Shown here piece after piece: positions 20,378 through 28,927 of a stretch of DNA of 64,000 bases. Positions within the stretch are counted from its first letter, which is position 1; each line of letters starts with the position of its first letter. Source of the stretch: Roseomonas fluvialis. GTDB lineage: Bacteria > Pseudomonadota > Alphaproteobacteria > Acetobacterales > Acetobacteraceae. The DNA lies in contig NZ_AP025637.1 in assembly GCF_022846615.1 (NCBI RefSeq), positions 4,303,001-4,367,000 of the forward strand, in the 5' to 3' direction. The notes beneath the pieces are model-generated. The model made no database searches. It saw nothing but the letters and a program-made list of their open reading frames with translations, and was not told the DNA's origin. The position numbers and the translations under genes are program-made.

Positions 20378-20881
20378 ATGGCCCGGGTCCTGGTGCAGGA
20401 CGCCCCCTTCGACATCGCCGCCGAGACCGCGGCGCTGACGGCGGGGCGGACGGATGTCGGCGGCGTCGGGTCGTTCGTCGGGCTGTGCCGCGCCGATGAC
20501 GGGCTGTCGGCGCTGGTGCTGGAACACTATCCGGGCATGACCGAGCGCGCGATCAAGCGCATCGTCGACGAGGCCGAGGCGCGCTGGCCGCTGACCGCCT
20601 GCACCGTGATCCATCGCGTGGGGCGCATCCTGCCCGGCGAAGGGATCGTGCTGGTGCTGACCGCCTCGGCGCATCGGGCCGCCGCACTCGAATCCTGCGC
20701 CTTCCTGATCGACTGGCTGAAGACCCGCGCGCCGTTCTGGAAGCGCGAGGAATTCGACGGCGGTGCTGAGCGCTGGGTCGCGGCACGCGCCGAGGACGAC
20801 GCCGCGACGGCGCGCTGGGAGCGCGACATGGCGAGCGCACGCCGCGGGCAGGATACCCCCGCGCGCCAGGCCAAGGCGTGA
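20378..20881 (+). CDS. moaE: Molybdopterin synthase catalytic subunit
   Basis: The 167-residue product has the MoaE core: GGVGSFVGLCR, LEHYPGMTERAI and the catalytic-lysine region PFWKREEF. With MoaD it converts cyclic pyranopterin monophosphate into molybdopterin. The ATG at 20378 lies 1 nt after the moaD stop. The stop overlaps the GTG of the VOC protein that follows. Confidence 0.95.
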   Translation: MARVLVQDAPFDIAAETAALTAGRTDVGGVGSFVGLCRADDGLSALVLEHYPGMTERAIKRIVDEAEARWPLTACTVIHRVGRILPGEGIVLVLTASAHRAAALESCAFLIDWLKTRAPFWKREEFDGGAERWVAARAEDDAATARWERDMASARRGQDTPARQAKA

Positions 20882-21246
20882 CGCCCGCTCTCGCCCTCGC
20901 GGAGGTGGTCATCCCCTGCCGCGACGTAATCCGCCAGCGCGCCTTCTACGAACGCATCCTGGAACGCCCGCCGGCCGACGCCCGCGCCGGGCTGGTGCGC
21001 TTCGACCTGGGTGCCATCGCGCTGGTGCTGCGCATGCGCGGCGACGCGCTGTTCCCACGCGAGGGCACGCCCGGCGTGATGCTGTCCTTCCGCCTGACGA
21101 CCCGCGACGAACTCGAACGCTGGCATCGCCGGCTGCTGATGGCGCAGGTCGCGGTACTGGACGGCCCCGCGGCACGCCCGGGCGGCGGCATGGACCTTCT
21201 GGTGGCCGACCCCGAGGGCAACGTGCTGGCCCTGGCTGCGCCCTGA
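20878..21246 (+). CDS. VOC (glyoxalase/bleomycin-resistance fold) protein
   Basis: A 122-residue single-module VOC protein: LAEVVIPCRDVIRQRAFYERIL at the N-terminus and DLLVADPEGNVLALAAP at the C-terminus. The usual N-terminal metal-ligand His is not obvious (VIP in place of the common xxH). The GTG start overlaps moaE (GTGA) and the stop overlaps the next start (TGATG), so it belongs to this operon. The reaction is unknown. Confidence 0.72.
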   Translation: MTPALALAEVVIPCRDVIRQRAFYERILERPPADARAGLVRFDLGAIALVLRMRGDALFPREGTPGVMLSFRLTTRDELERWHRRLLMAQVAVLDGPAARPGGGMDLLVADPEGNVLALAAP

Positions 21247-22604
21247 TGGCGGCCGCACTGGCGGTGGTGGCCGGCGCGCTGCTGCTCGCCTGGCCGGCGC
21301 TGCTGAACGGCTACCCGCTGGTGTTCAGCGACACCGGTGGCTTTCTGCACCAGACGCTCGGCCCGCTGATGCTGTGGGACAAGCCGTGGGTCTATGGGCC
21401 GCTGCTGCATGCCTTCCACTGGCGCGCGACGCTGTGGCTGCCGCTGGCGGGCCAGGCGCTGCTGGTCTCGGCGATGCTGTGGCTGGTGCAGCGCGTGCTG
21501 CGCGGCGCGCCGGGACACGCGGGCGCGGCGACGCCTGGGGCGCACCTGGCGGTGTGCGTCGTCGCGGCAACGCTAACCACCGCGCCGTTCACCGTCGCGC
21601 TGCTGATGCCGGATGTCCTGACCGCGCCGATGGTGCTGGCGTTGGGGCTGCTGGGTTTCGCGCGGGAGAGGCTGTCGGGTCGCGAGGCCGCCTGGCTGGT
21701 GCTGGTCGCGACGCTCGGCATCGCGGCGCATCTGTCGCATGTGCCGATCGGCCTCGCGCTCGCGCTGCTGCCGCTGCTGGCGCTGCGCGTGCGCGGCGCG
21801 CTGCTGGCGGGGCTGCCGCTGGTGCTGGGCGTGGCGCTGGTGGTGGGCACGAACGCGGTGGGGCATGGGCGCGCCGCGCTCTCGCCGCATGGCGCGACCT
21901 TCCTGCTGGCGCGGCTGCAGGCGGATGGCCCGGCGGCGCGGGTGATCCAGGCGCGCTGCCCGGATGCCGGGTGGTACCTGTGTGCCTTCGCCGACCGGCT
22001 GCCGATGGATGCCAACGACTTCCTGTGGGAGGCCGACAGTCCGGTGAACCGCGCGCCGGACGGCACGCCGCGCTTCCTCGGCGGCGCCATGCTGTCCCCG
22101 GAAGCCGGCGTGATCGTGGGCGAGACACTGCGCGCGGAGCCCATCGCCGTGGCGCGCGCGGTACTGCACAATACGGTCATGCAACTTCTCACCGCCGGGA
22201 TCGGGGATACGCTCGGACCGGAGAACCTGGCCGCCGCGCTGCACCCGCGTATCGCGGAAGGCTTCCCCGCGCGCGAAACCGCGGCCTTCGAGGCCTCGCT
22301 GCAGATGCGCGGGGAGTTGCGCGCGGCGGTGGCACCGCTGGCGCTGCTGCATGCGCTGGTGCTGCTGGCCACGCTGCCGGTGCTGCTGGCGGCGGGATGG
22401 CGCACCTGGCGGGCGGGCGATGCGGTGCGTGTCGGCCTGCTGGCGGCGGTGCTGGTGGGCGTTGTCGGCAATGCCGCGGCGACGGGCGGGCTGTCGGGCG
22501 TCTTCCCGCGCTACCAGGCCCGGATCGCCTGGCTGCTGCCGGTGGTCGCGCTGCTGCTGCTGCTGCTGCCGCAGCGCCCGGCGGGGCGGGAGGCCGGCGC
22601 GTGA
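21246..22604 (+). CDS. Polytopic membrane protein of unknown function, tandem copy 1
   Basis: The 452-residue product has about ten hydrophobic segments. Between the first two is NGYPLVFSDTGGFLHQTL...WDKPWVYGPLLHAFHW, and a large non-membrane domain carries LSPHGATFLLARLQADGPAARVI and WYLCAFADRLPMDANDFLW. The loop architecture recalls GT-C-type glycosyltransferases or related envelope proteins, but no catalytic motif is certain. Copy 2 follows immediately with strong similarity over the whole length. Confidence 0.75.
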   Translation: MAAALAVVAGALLLAWPALLNGYPLVFSDTGGFLHQTLGPLMLWDKPWVYGPLLHAFHWRATLWLPLAGQALLVSAMLWLVQRVLRGAPGHAGAATPGAHLAVCVVAATLTTAPFTVALLMPDVLTAPMVLALGLLGFARERLSGREAAWLVLVATLGIAAHLSHVPIGLALALLPLLALRVRGALLAGLPLVLGVALVVGTNAVGHGRAALSPHGATFLLARLQADGPAARVIQARCPDAGWYLCAFADRLPMDANDFLWEADSPVNRAPDGTPRFLGGAMLSPEAGVIVGETLRAEPIAVARAVLHNTVMQLLTAGIGDTLGPENLAAALHPRIAEGFPARETAAFEASLQMRGELRAAVAPLALLHALVLLATLPVLLAAGWRTWRAGDAVRVGLLAAVLVGVVGNAAATGGLSGVFPRYQARIAWLLPVVALLLLLLPQRPAGREAGA

Positions 22605-24247
22605 TCGGGGGCGGCGGCGGCCCGGACCCCGCCAGCCCGGGGCGGCGGCGTGTGGCCTCTGCCACCGGCCTGCCGCCCAGCCTGGCGGACCTGTCGCGCC
22701 GCGACGCGGAAGCCGCGGAGGCCGCCCGCAAGGCTGCCGAGGAGCGCGCGCGCATCGCCGAGGCCGAGGCGAGGGCGCCGGGTGAACGGCTGCCGAACCC
22801 TGCCGGCCCGTCGCCATCGGCACGCGCGTGGCGGCTGCCGGCCCCGTTGCGCGGCGCGCTGTCGATCGCGGCGATCCTGCTCGGCGCGGCGATGCTCGCT
22901 TGGCCGGCGGTGCTGAACGGCTATCCGCTGGTGTTCATCGACAGCGTCTCCTACCTCGGCCAGACGCTGTTTCCGGAGTGGCCGTGGGACAAGACGCCGG
23001 CCTATGGCGCCTTGCTGCACGGGTTCCACTGGGGCTGGTCGCTCTGGCCGGCGCTGGCGGGGCAGGCGCTGATCCTGTCGCACCTGCTGTGGGTGGCGCA
23101 GCGCGCCGCGCGGGGCGGTATCACGCCTTTCGCGCATGTGGCGCTGTGCGCCGGGATGGCGGCGCTGACGACGCTGCCGTGGTTCGCCGCGACCCTGATG
23201 CCCGATGTCTTCGCCGGCGTCGCGCCGCTGTGCCTGCTGCTGCTGGGGCTGGCGCGGGAGAGGCTGTCGCGCGGGGAGGCCGCCTGGCTGACGCTGCTCG
23301 GCGCCGTGGCGGTGGCCGCGCACCTGTCGCACCTGCCGACGGCGCTGGCGCTGGTCGTGTTCGTCGCGGTGGCGATGCGCAGCGTGATGGCGCCACTGCG
23401 CGCGGCGCTGCCCATCGCGATTGCCGTCGGCGCGCTGGTGGGTGCGAACGCCTGGGCCTTCGGCAAGCCCACCCTGTCACCGCACGGCGCGGTGTTCTTG
23501 CTGGCGCGGCTGCAGGCCGATGGCCCGGCCGCACGCACCATCCGCTTCGCCTGCCCGCGGTCGGGCTGGCACCTGTGCGGCTTCGCGGCGCGCATGCCGA
23601 TGGATAGCGACCATTTCCTCTGGAGCCCCGAAGGCCCACCCAACCGCCAGCCGAATGGCACGCCGATCCGGATGGGCGCGATGCGTCTCGCGCCCGAGGC
23701 GGCGGAGATCCTCGGCCGGACGCTGCGCGAGCGCCCGGGCGAGGTCGCCGCCGCGATGGCGCGCAACACGCTGGCGCAGGCCGGCATGGTCGAGGTCGGG
23801 GATACGCTGGGGAACCGTCATTTGGCGGCCTCGGCGCGGCGGGCCATCGCGGTGCTGCCGCCGTCGGAACTCGCCGCATTCGACGCAGGGGCGCAGATGC
23901 GCGGCGCGCTGCCCGCGCTGGCCGCGCCCTATCTGGTGCCGCATCGCGCCGTGCTGCTGGCGAGCCTGGCGCTGCTGCTGGCCGCGCTGGTGCTGGCGTT
24001 GGCGCGGCGCGACCGGGTGCGCTTCGCGCTGGTGGGGGGGCTGCTGCTGGCTGTGGCGGTGAATGCCTTCGCGACCGGCGCGCTCTCGGCGCCGGTCGAT
24101 CGGTATGGCGCGCGCATCGTGTGGCTGCTGCCGCTGGCGGCGGTGCTGGGCCTGGCGCCACGCTTCGCGGGCGCGCTGACCGACAACGAACGGGTGCGCG
24201 CGCGCATGGCGGCGCTGCAGCCGGCGCCCGCCGGATCGAAGGATTGA
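22601..24247 (+). CDS. Polytopic membrane protein of unknown function, tandem copy 2
   Basis: A 548-residue paralogue of the preceding gene. It shares NGYPLVFIDSVSYLGQTL, LSPHGAVFLLARLQADGPAART and the WHLCGFAARMPMDSDHFLW block, so the pair is a tandem duplication. It differs by an N-terminal cytoplasmic extension of about 85 residues that includes a charged helix (RRDAEAAEAARKAAEERARIAEAEA). Translation from GTG 22601 overlaps the stop of copy 1 (GTGA), so the two are probably made together. Confidence 0.75.
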   Translation: MIGGGGGPDPASPGRRRVASATGLPPSLADLSRRDAEAAEAARKAAEERARIAEAEARAPGERLPNPAGPSPSARAWRLPAPLRGALSIAAILLGAAMLAWPAVLNGYPLVFIDSVSYLGQTLFPEWPWDKTPAYGALLHGFHWGWSLWPALAGQALILSHLLWVAQRAARGGITPFAHVALCAGMAALTTLPWFAATLMPDVFAGVAPLCLLLLGLARERLSRGEAAWLTLLGAVAVAAHLSHLPTALALVVFVAVAMRSVMAPLRAALPIAIAVGALVGANAWAFGKPTLSPHGAVFLLARLQADGPAARTIRFACPRSGWHLCGFAARMPMDSDHFLWSPEGPPNRQPNGTPIRMGAMRLAPEAAEILGRTLRERPGEVAAAMARNTLAQAGMVEVGDTLGNRHLAASARRAIAVLPPSELAAFDAGAQMRGALPALAAPYLVPHRAVLLASLALLLAALVLALARRDRVRFALVGGLLLAVAVNAFATGALSAPVDRYGARIVWLLPLAAVLGLAPRFAGALTDNERVRARMAALQPAPAGSKD

Positions 24248-24346
24248 GTGCCCGTGTGAGAATGCGCCCATTGGCGCCATCGCGACGTCCGGCACCGGCC
24301 CGCACCCGGCCACTCGTTCCAAGAGACGCAGCTGGGTGGCCGGGGT

Positions 24347-24374
24347 CAGTGCCGTACTTGTCCAAACGACACTG
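24347..24374. promoter_or_regulatory. 9-bp imperfect inverted repeat upstream of the racemase-like gene
   Basis: CAGTGCCGT (24347-24355) and ACGACACTG (24366-24374) pair with one mismatch around a 10-nt loop, ending 29 nt before the ATG at 24404. It could be an operator for a dimeric regulator or an mRNA hairpin in the leader. A good ribosome-binding site (aggagg) lies between it and the start. Confidence 0.35.
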
Positions 24375-24403
24375 AGCGGCAGGACCGCAGGAGGCGCCGG
24401 CGC

Positions 24404-25138
24404 ATGGCGGATCGATTGGCGGTACGGCTCAAGCTCGGCATCCTCGTGCCGGCCTTCAACGCGACGGCGCAGCCGGAGATGGAATCGCTCCGCCCGCCCG
24501 GCGTCACCAACCATGTCGCGCGCATCGACATGCCCGACCGCAATCTGGCGGCGGATGCCGACCAGGTGGCCGTGGTCGAGAGCCTCGGCGCCGACCTGTT
24601 CGGCGCGCTGGCGCGGGTGATGAAGGTGCGCCCGGGCGCGGTGGTGCTGGGCATCTCGGTGCCGTGCTTCTGGGCCGGCACCGCCGGCGGCGCGGCCCTG
24701 CGCGGCCGGCTCGAGGCGGCGGCGGGGGTGCCGGTCGCGACGGCCGATGCCGCCTGCCTCGACCTGCTCGCCCGGCTGCCGGCGCGGCGCATCGGCGTGC
24801 TCACGCCGTTCCAGCCGGTGGCGAATGAACGCATCGCCGCCTTCCTGCGCGAGGCCGGCTGCGAAAGCGTGGCGTTCCGGTCGACCGAGGCGGCGTCCAA
24901 CCTCGCCATCGCGCATGCCGAGGCGTCGGCGATGATCGGCGCGATGCGCAGCCTGGCGGAGGACGGGTGCGAGGTGCTGCTGCAACTGGGCACCAACCTC
25001 GCCTTCCTCGACCTCGCGGCCGAGGCGCGGCGCTGGCTCGACCGCCCCTGCTTCGCGGTGAATGCGCTGCTCTATCGCCACGCGTTGCGGCTGGCCGGGA
25101 TCCAGGACGTGGTGCCAGGCTGCGAGGGGCTGGACTGA
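24404..25138 (+). CDS. Asp/Glu racemase-superfamily protein (maleate isomerase/arylmalonate decarboxylase-like)
   Basis: The 244-residue product has the two-lobed fold pattern of this superfamily: LGILVPAFNATAQPEMESL at the N-terminus, VVLGISVPCFWAG near residue 80, RIGVLTPFQPVANERI at the start of lobe 2 and VLLQLGTNLAFLDLA near residue 193. Relatives use one or two Cys residues. Here a Cys occurs in VPCFW, but the second position, Cys in the typical SCTNL motif, reads LGTNL. The reaction is therefore uncertain. An aggagg site precedes the ATG. Confidence 0.7.
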   Translation: MADRLAVRLKLGILVPAFNATAQPEMESLRPPGVTNHVARIDMPDRNLAADADQVAVVESLGADLFGALARVMKVRPGAVVLGISVPCFWAGTAGGAALRGRLEAAAGVPVATADAACLDLLARLPARRIGVLTPFQPVANERIAAFLREAGCESVAFRSTEAASNLAIAHAEASAMIGAMRSLAEDGCEVLLQLGTNLAFLDLAAEARRWLDRPCFAVNALLYRHALRLAGIQDVVPGCEGLD

Positions 25139-25174
25139 TGTCGGCAAGGATACGGCCGCTGGGCCGGCGCCGCG

Positions 25175-26302
25175 CTACTGCCCGCAGAGCCCCACCAGCG
25201 CCTGCCGCACCACCTGCCGGCAGCGGGCGATGACCATCTCCTTCCAATCGTCGCGCGCGGGCAGGTAGGCGTCCATCATCTGTGCCTTGATCCCGCGCGT
25301 CAGCGGCGCATCCCAGTCCGGCGTGCCCTGCGCATGCAGCCAGTGGTCGGCGCAGAGCGCGCGCTGCATCACCTTCGGGCTGCGCGTGCCGAATTCGAGG
25401 TAGGCGAAGGTCAGCCCCGGCCCCACCAGCCGGCCCCAGCCCAGATGCGCCATGCCGTATTGCGGCACGATGATCGACCCGCCGCGCAGCGGTTCGGTCA
25501 GCGTCGGGCCGTACCAGGCGCGCAGCCGCGCCGCCGCGGGCTCGTGCGGGTCGGCGCCGGCGATCAGCTCGCCATAGGCATAGGGGCCGAGGCCGGTGTG
25601 GAAATCCACCACCGCCACCGCGCGCCCGGCCAGCGTCCAGTCGGCGATGATGCGTTCGCTGGTGGCGCGCGCCCAGCTCGGCGCCAGCCCGCCATAGAAC
25701 AGCCCGCCCGGATGCGTGTACTGGCCGCTGCCGCGCGCCGTGAGATACGCCGCCTCGCCATGGCGTTCGCGATAGGCCGCCATGCGATCCTCCGCCGCGA
25801 CCAGCGTCGCTTCCTCGAGGTCGGGCGTGACGAAGGCGTCGGCCAGTTCGCCGTAGCCGGGGTTGGCGGGCACGCCCGCGGCGAAGTCCACGAAGTTGCG
25901 GTTGAGGTCCACGCCTTCCTCGGTGGTGCGGCGCCACCAGGCGAAGCCATGCGGATTGATGCCGTGCACCAGCAGGCAGGCGCAGCCATCAGGCAGGCCG
26001 TGCGCGCCGGCGCGCTTCAGCCAGTCGATCTGCGGGCCGGCGCCGGCGAAGCCCTCGACGCCATGCGATCCGCTGATCAGCACCAGCACGCGCGGCGCAT
26101 CGGGCGGGCCGACCCAGGCGGTGTCGCAGGACAGGATCTCGCCGCGCGGGCCGGCCAGCGGATGGGCGTAGCTGCGCAGCTTCGCGCCGGCCGCGGTGGC
26201 GGCGGCGACGAAGCGTTCGCGCGCCGTGGCGTAGTCGGTGCAAAACTCGCCGACGGCGAGGTCGGTGAAGGCGTCGCCGATGGCGGGGTCGGGCTGGATC
26301 AC
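25175..26302 (-). CDS. DUF2817-like M14-family zinc peptidase/amidohydrolase
   Basis: The 375-residue product shows the zinc site pattern of M14-like enzymes: SGSHGVEGFAG (HxxE), a later VDFHTGLGPYAYG histidine, VDLNRNFVDF, and the candidate catalytic Glu in YLEFGTRS. There is no signal peptide, so a cytoplasmic hydrolase acting on a small amide or peptide is likely. The GTG at 26302 is chosen because the longer ATG at 26371 would overlap the divergent GST gene; it follows a weak agga. Confidence 0.78.
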   Translation of the reverse strand: MIQPDPAIGDAFTDLAVGEFCTDYATARERFVAAATAAGAKLRSYAHPLAGPRGEILSCDTAWVGPPDAPRVLVLISGSHGVEGFAGAGPQIDWLKRAGAHGLPDGCACLLVHGINPHGFAWWRRTTEEGVDLNRNFVDFAAGVPANPGYGELADAFVTPDLEEATLVAAEDRMAAYRERHGEAAYLTARGSGQYTHPGGLFYGGLAPSWARATSERIIADWTLAGRAVAVVDFHTGLGPYAYGELIAGADPHEPAAARLRAWYGPTLTEPLRGGSIIVPQYGMAHLGWGRLVGPGLTFAYLEFGTRSPKVMQRALCADHWLHAQGTPDWDAPLTRGIKAQMMDAYLPARDDWKEMVIARCRQVVRQALVGLCGQ

Positions 26303-26352
26303 GCGGATATCCTGTGCTGCGCTCGCACGATCGCCGCAGACGGGACCGCACC

Positions 26353-26973
26353 ATGATCGAAGTCTACGCATCGCCCACCGCGAACTGCCAGAGGGTGACC
26401 ATCGCGCTTGCAGTGCTCGGCCTGCCGCATCGCGTGGTGGCGGTCGACCGCGCGGCGGGCGAGCAGCGGTCGGAGGCGTTCCTCGCCATCAATCCGGCGG
26501 CCGCGGTGCCGGCGATCATCGACCGCGATCCCGCGCTGCCCGCGCCGGTGGTGCTGGCGCAGTCGGGTGCGATCCTCATCTACCTCGCGGAGAAATCCGG
26601 CCGGCTGCTGCCGCACGAGGGCGCGGCGCGCGCGCTGACCTTCCAGTGGCTGATGCAGGCGCTGACGGATGCCAATGCCGCCGCGTCGCTGGTGTTCATG
26701 GCGCGCCACGGCATCATCCCGGGTGCCGGGGCGGAGGTGCAGGGCTTCCTGGATGCACGGCTCGCGCGCTTCCTCGGCGATGCGGACCGCGTGCTCGCCA
26801 CGCGCGACCACCTAGCAGGCGAACTTTCCATCGCTGACCTCGCGCTCTATCCGGTGGTGGCGCATCGCTGGCGCGATGCCGAGGTGGCGACGCGGCATCC
26901 GTACCTGGCGGCCTGGGCGGAACGCATCGCCGCCCGGCCCGAGGTGGCGGCCATCCTGCCGATCGTGCGCTGA
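26353..26973 (+). CDS. Glutathione S-transferase family protein
   Basis: The 206-residue product has an N-terminal thioredoxin fold (IEVYASPTANCQRVTIALAVLGL) with the cis-proline region AVPAIIDRDP and the glutathione-binding AQSGAILIYLAEK. An all-helical C-terminal domain follows, with the N-capping box GELSIADLALYP. Substrate class cannot be assigned. It is divergent from the DUF2817-like gene, with start codons only about 50 bp apart. Confidence 0.88.
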   Translation: MIEVYASPTANCQRVTIALAVLGLPHRVVAVDRAAGEQRSEAFLAINPAAAVPAIIDRDPALPAPVVLAQSGAILIYLAEKSGRLLPHEGAARALTFQWLMQALTDANAAASLVFMARHGIIPGAGAEVQGFLDARLARFLGDADRVLATRDHLAGELSIADLALYPVVAHRWRDAEVATRHPYLAAWAERIAARPEVAAILPIVR

Positions 26974-27043
26974 CGCCGCGCACCCTTTCGCGCCTGTGCG
27001 CGATGCACCATGCTGCACTGCACGATCGGATGGGAGCCGCTTC

Positions 27044-28015
27044 ATGACCCTCGCGCGCCGCAGCCTGCTCGCCACCGCCCTCGTCCTGCCCTCGGTCGCC
27101 CGATCCCAGACGCGGTGGTCTCCCGACCGGCCGGTCAGTTTCCTCGCACCCTTCTCGGCCGGCGGCGCCTTCGACGTGACGCAGCGCGCGCTCGCCCGCG
27201 CGGTCGAACCCGCGATGGGCCAGCCGATCGCCATCGTGAACCGCACCGGCGCGGCGGGCACCATCATGCTGTCGGAACTGCAGCGGGCGCGGCCGGACGG
27301 GCAGACGCTCGGGCTGCTGTCGGTCAACACCAATGCGGTGGCGCCGCAGCTGGTGCAGGTGCCCTTCAACCCGGTGACCGACTTCACGCCGCTGATGCTC
27401 TACGGGATCTTCCTCGGCTTCATCGCGGTGGCGCGCAATTCGCCGTTCGGATCGCTGCGGGAGATGGTGCAGTTCGCGCGGCGCGAGCCCGGCAAGCTGA
27501 CCATCGGCGTCGCCGGCATCGGTGCCAACAGCCACCTGAACATGGCGCGGCTGGCGGCAGAGGAGAACATCGACGTCACCTTCGTGCCCTTCCCCGGCGG
27601 CGCGCCAGCGACGACGGCGCTGCTCGGCGGGCATGTCATGTGCGCGGTGGTGGCGGGCGAGGTGCTGCCCGCTGTGCGCGACGGCACGCTGCGGCTGATC
27701 GCGATCCTGAACACGATCAAGAGCGAGGAATTCCCCGACGTCCCGACGTTGCCGGAACTGGGATATTCCTGGGGCATTCGGCCGTGGCTCGGCATGGGTG
27801 GCCCGCCCGGCCTGCCGGATCCGATTGCCGCGCGCTGGACCGAAGCGCTGCTCGAAGGCATGTCGGCGCCGGTCTTCCAGCAGGCGATGCGATCGGTCGC
27901 GATCGTGCCCACGCCGATGCGCCCGGCCGAGATGCGCACCCTGATGGCCGAGAGCTACGTCGAGCACGAGCGCATCGCGCGGGCGATCCGGATCGGGCGC
28001 TTCTCGGGCGGGTAG
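27044..28015 (+). CDS. Bug/TctC-family substrate-binding protein (tripartite tricarboxylate transporter)
   Basis: The 323-residue periplasmic protein begins with a signal peptide (LARRSLLATALVLPSVARS). It carries the Bug signature segments WSPDRPVSFLAPFSAGG, NRTGAAGTIMLSELQRA and GVAGIGANSHLNMARL. Bug proteins bind carboxylates for TctAB-type permeases, but no tctA or tctB is adjacent; orphan Bug genes are common in related genera. A TauE/SafE-type permease follows 64 bp downstream. The ligand is unknown. Confidence 0.9.
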   Translation: MTLARRSLLATALVLPSVARSQTRWSPDRPVSFLAPFSAGGAFDVTQRALARAVEPAMGQPIAIVNRTGAAGTIMLSELQRARPDGQTLGLLSVNTNAVAPQLVQVPFNPVTDFTPLMLYGIFLGFIAVARNSPFGSLREMVQFARREPGKLTIGVAGIGANSHLNMARLAAEENIDVTFVPFPGGAPATTALLGGHVMCAVVAGEVLPAVRDGTLRLIAILNTIKSEEFPDVPTLPELGYSWGIRPWLGMGGPPGLPDPIAARWTEALLEGMSAPVFQQAMRSVAIVPTPMRPAEMRTLMAESYVEHERIARAIRIGRFSGG

Positions 28016-28079
28016 GCGGACGGGCGATGCTTCGGCGCGGGCCGCAGCACCGCTGCGTGGCTTGCGCCAGCATGGCGCC

Positions 28080-28817
28080 ATGACCGACCTGATGATCATC
28101 CTGCCGATCTTCCTGCTGGCAGGGCTCGTGAAGGGCGTGGCCGGCTTCGGCCTGCCCACCGTGTCGATCGCGCTGCTCGCGCTGGTGCGGCCGCTGCCCG
28201 AGGCGATGGCGCTGATGCTGGTGCCGTCGATCGCCACCAACCTGTGGCAGGCCTTTGCCGGCGGGCAGTTGCGGGTGGTGGCGCCGCGCCTGGGGCTGTT
28301 CCTGGCCTGCGCGGCGGTGGCGACCTTCGCGGCGGCGGGGGTGCTGGCGCGGGCCGATGCGCTGGTGCTCTCGGGCCTGCTGGGGGTGGTGCTGGTGGCC
28401 TCGGCGGCGCTGGCGCTGGCGGCACCGGGGCTGCCAGTGCCGGCGCCGCGCACCGAGCGCTGGCTGGGGCCGGTGATGGGCCTTGCCTCGGGCGCCATTG
28501 CGGGGCTGACCGGCAGCTTCCTGGTGCCGGCGGCGCAATGGCTGCAGGCGATCCGGCTGCCGCGCGAGCAGTTCGTGCAGGGCTTCGGCCTGGGCGTGGT
28601 GGCGGCGCATGGCGCGCTGGCGGCGGCCCTGGCCGGGGGCGGGATGCTGCCGGCGGGGGTGGGATTGGCCTCGGTGGCCGGGGTGCTGCCGGCCTTTGCC
28701 GGGATGGAGGCCGGGCGGTGGCTGCGGTCGCGGCTGGACGAGGCGGCCTTCCGGCGCGTGGTGCAGGTGGCGCTGGGGGTACTCGGCGCCTGGCTGGTGG
28801 TGCGCGCCTTCGGGTAG
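28080..28817 (+). CDS. TauE/SafE (TSUP) family membrane transporter
   Basis: The 245-residue protein has about eight transmembrane helices and the two family repeats: LLAGLVKGVAGFGLPTVSIALLA at the N-terminus and GLASGAIAGLTGSFLVPAAQWLQ in the middle. TSUP proteins export or import sulfite, sulfoacetate and other organosulfur or organic anions. It follows the Bug binding protein on the same strand. Whether they cooperate is unknown. Confidence 0.85.
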   Translation: MTDLMIILPIFLLAGLVKGVAGFGLPTVSIALLALVRPLPEAMALMLVPSIATNLWQAFAGGQLRVVAPRLGLFLACAAVATFAAAGVLARADALVLSGLLGVVLVASAALALAAPGLPVPAPRTERWLGPVMGLASGAIAGLTGSFLVPAAQWLQAIRLPREQFVQGFGLGVVAAHGALAAALAGGGMLPAGVGLASVAGVLPAFAGMEAGRWLRSRLDEAAFRRVVQVALGVLGAWLVVRAFG

Positions 28818-28927
28818 GGCGGGGGATGTCGTCCTGGCCGACCGAAGGCGGGGACCGCGCCAGAACGGCATCGCGGGCCGGAGGATTGCACCTCGTCAAC
28901 GGCGTGCCGCCGCGCTGCAATGGCGGC

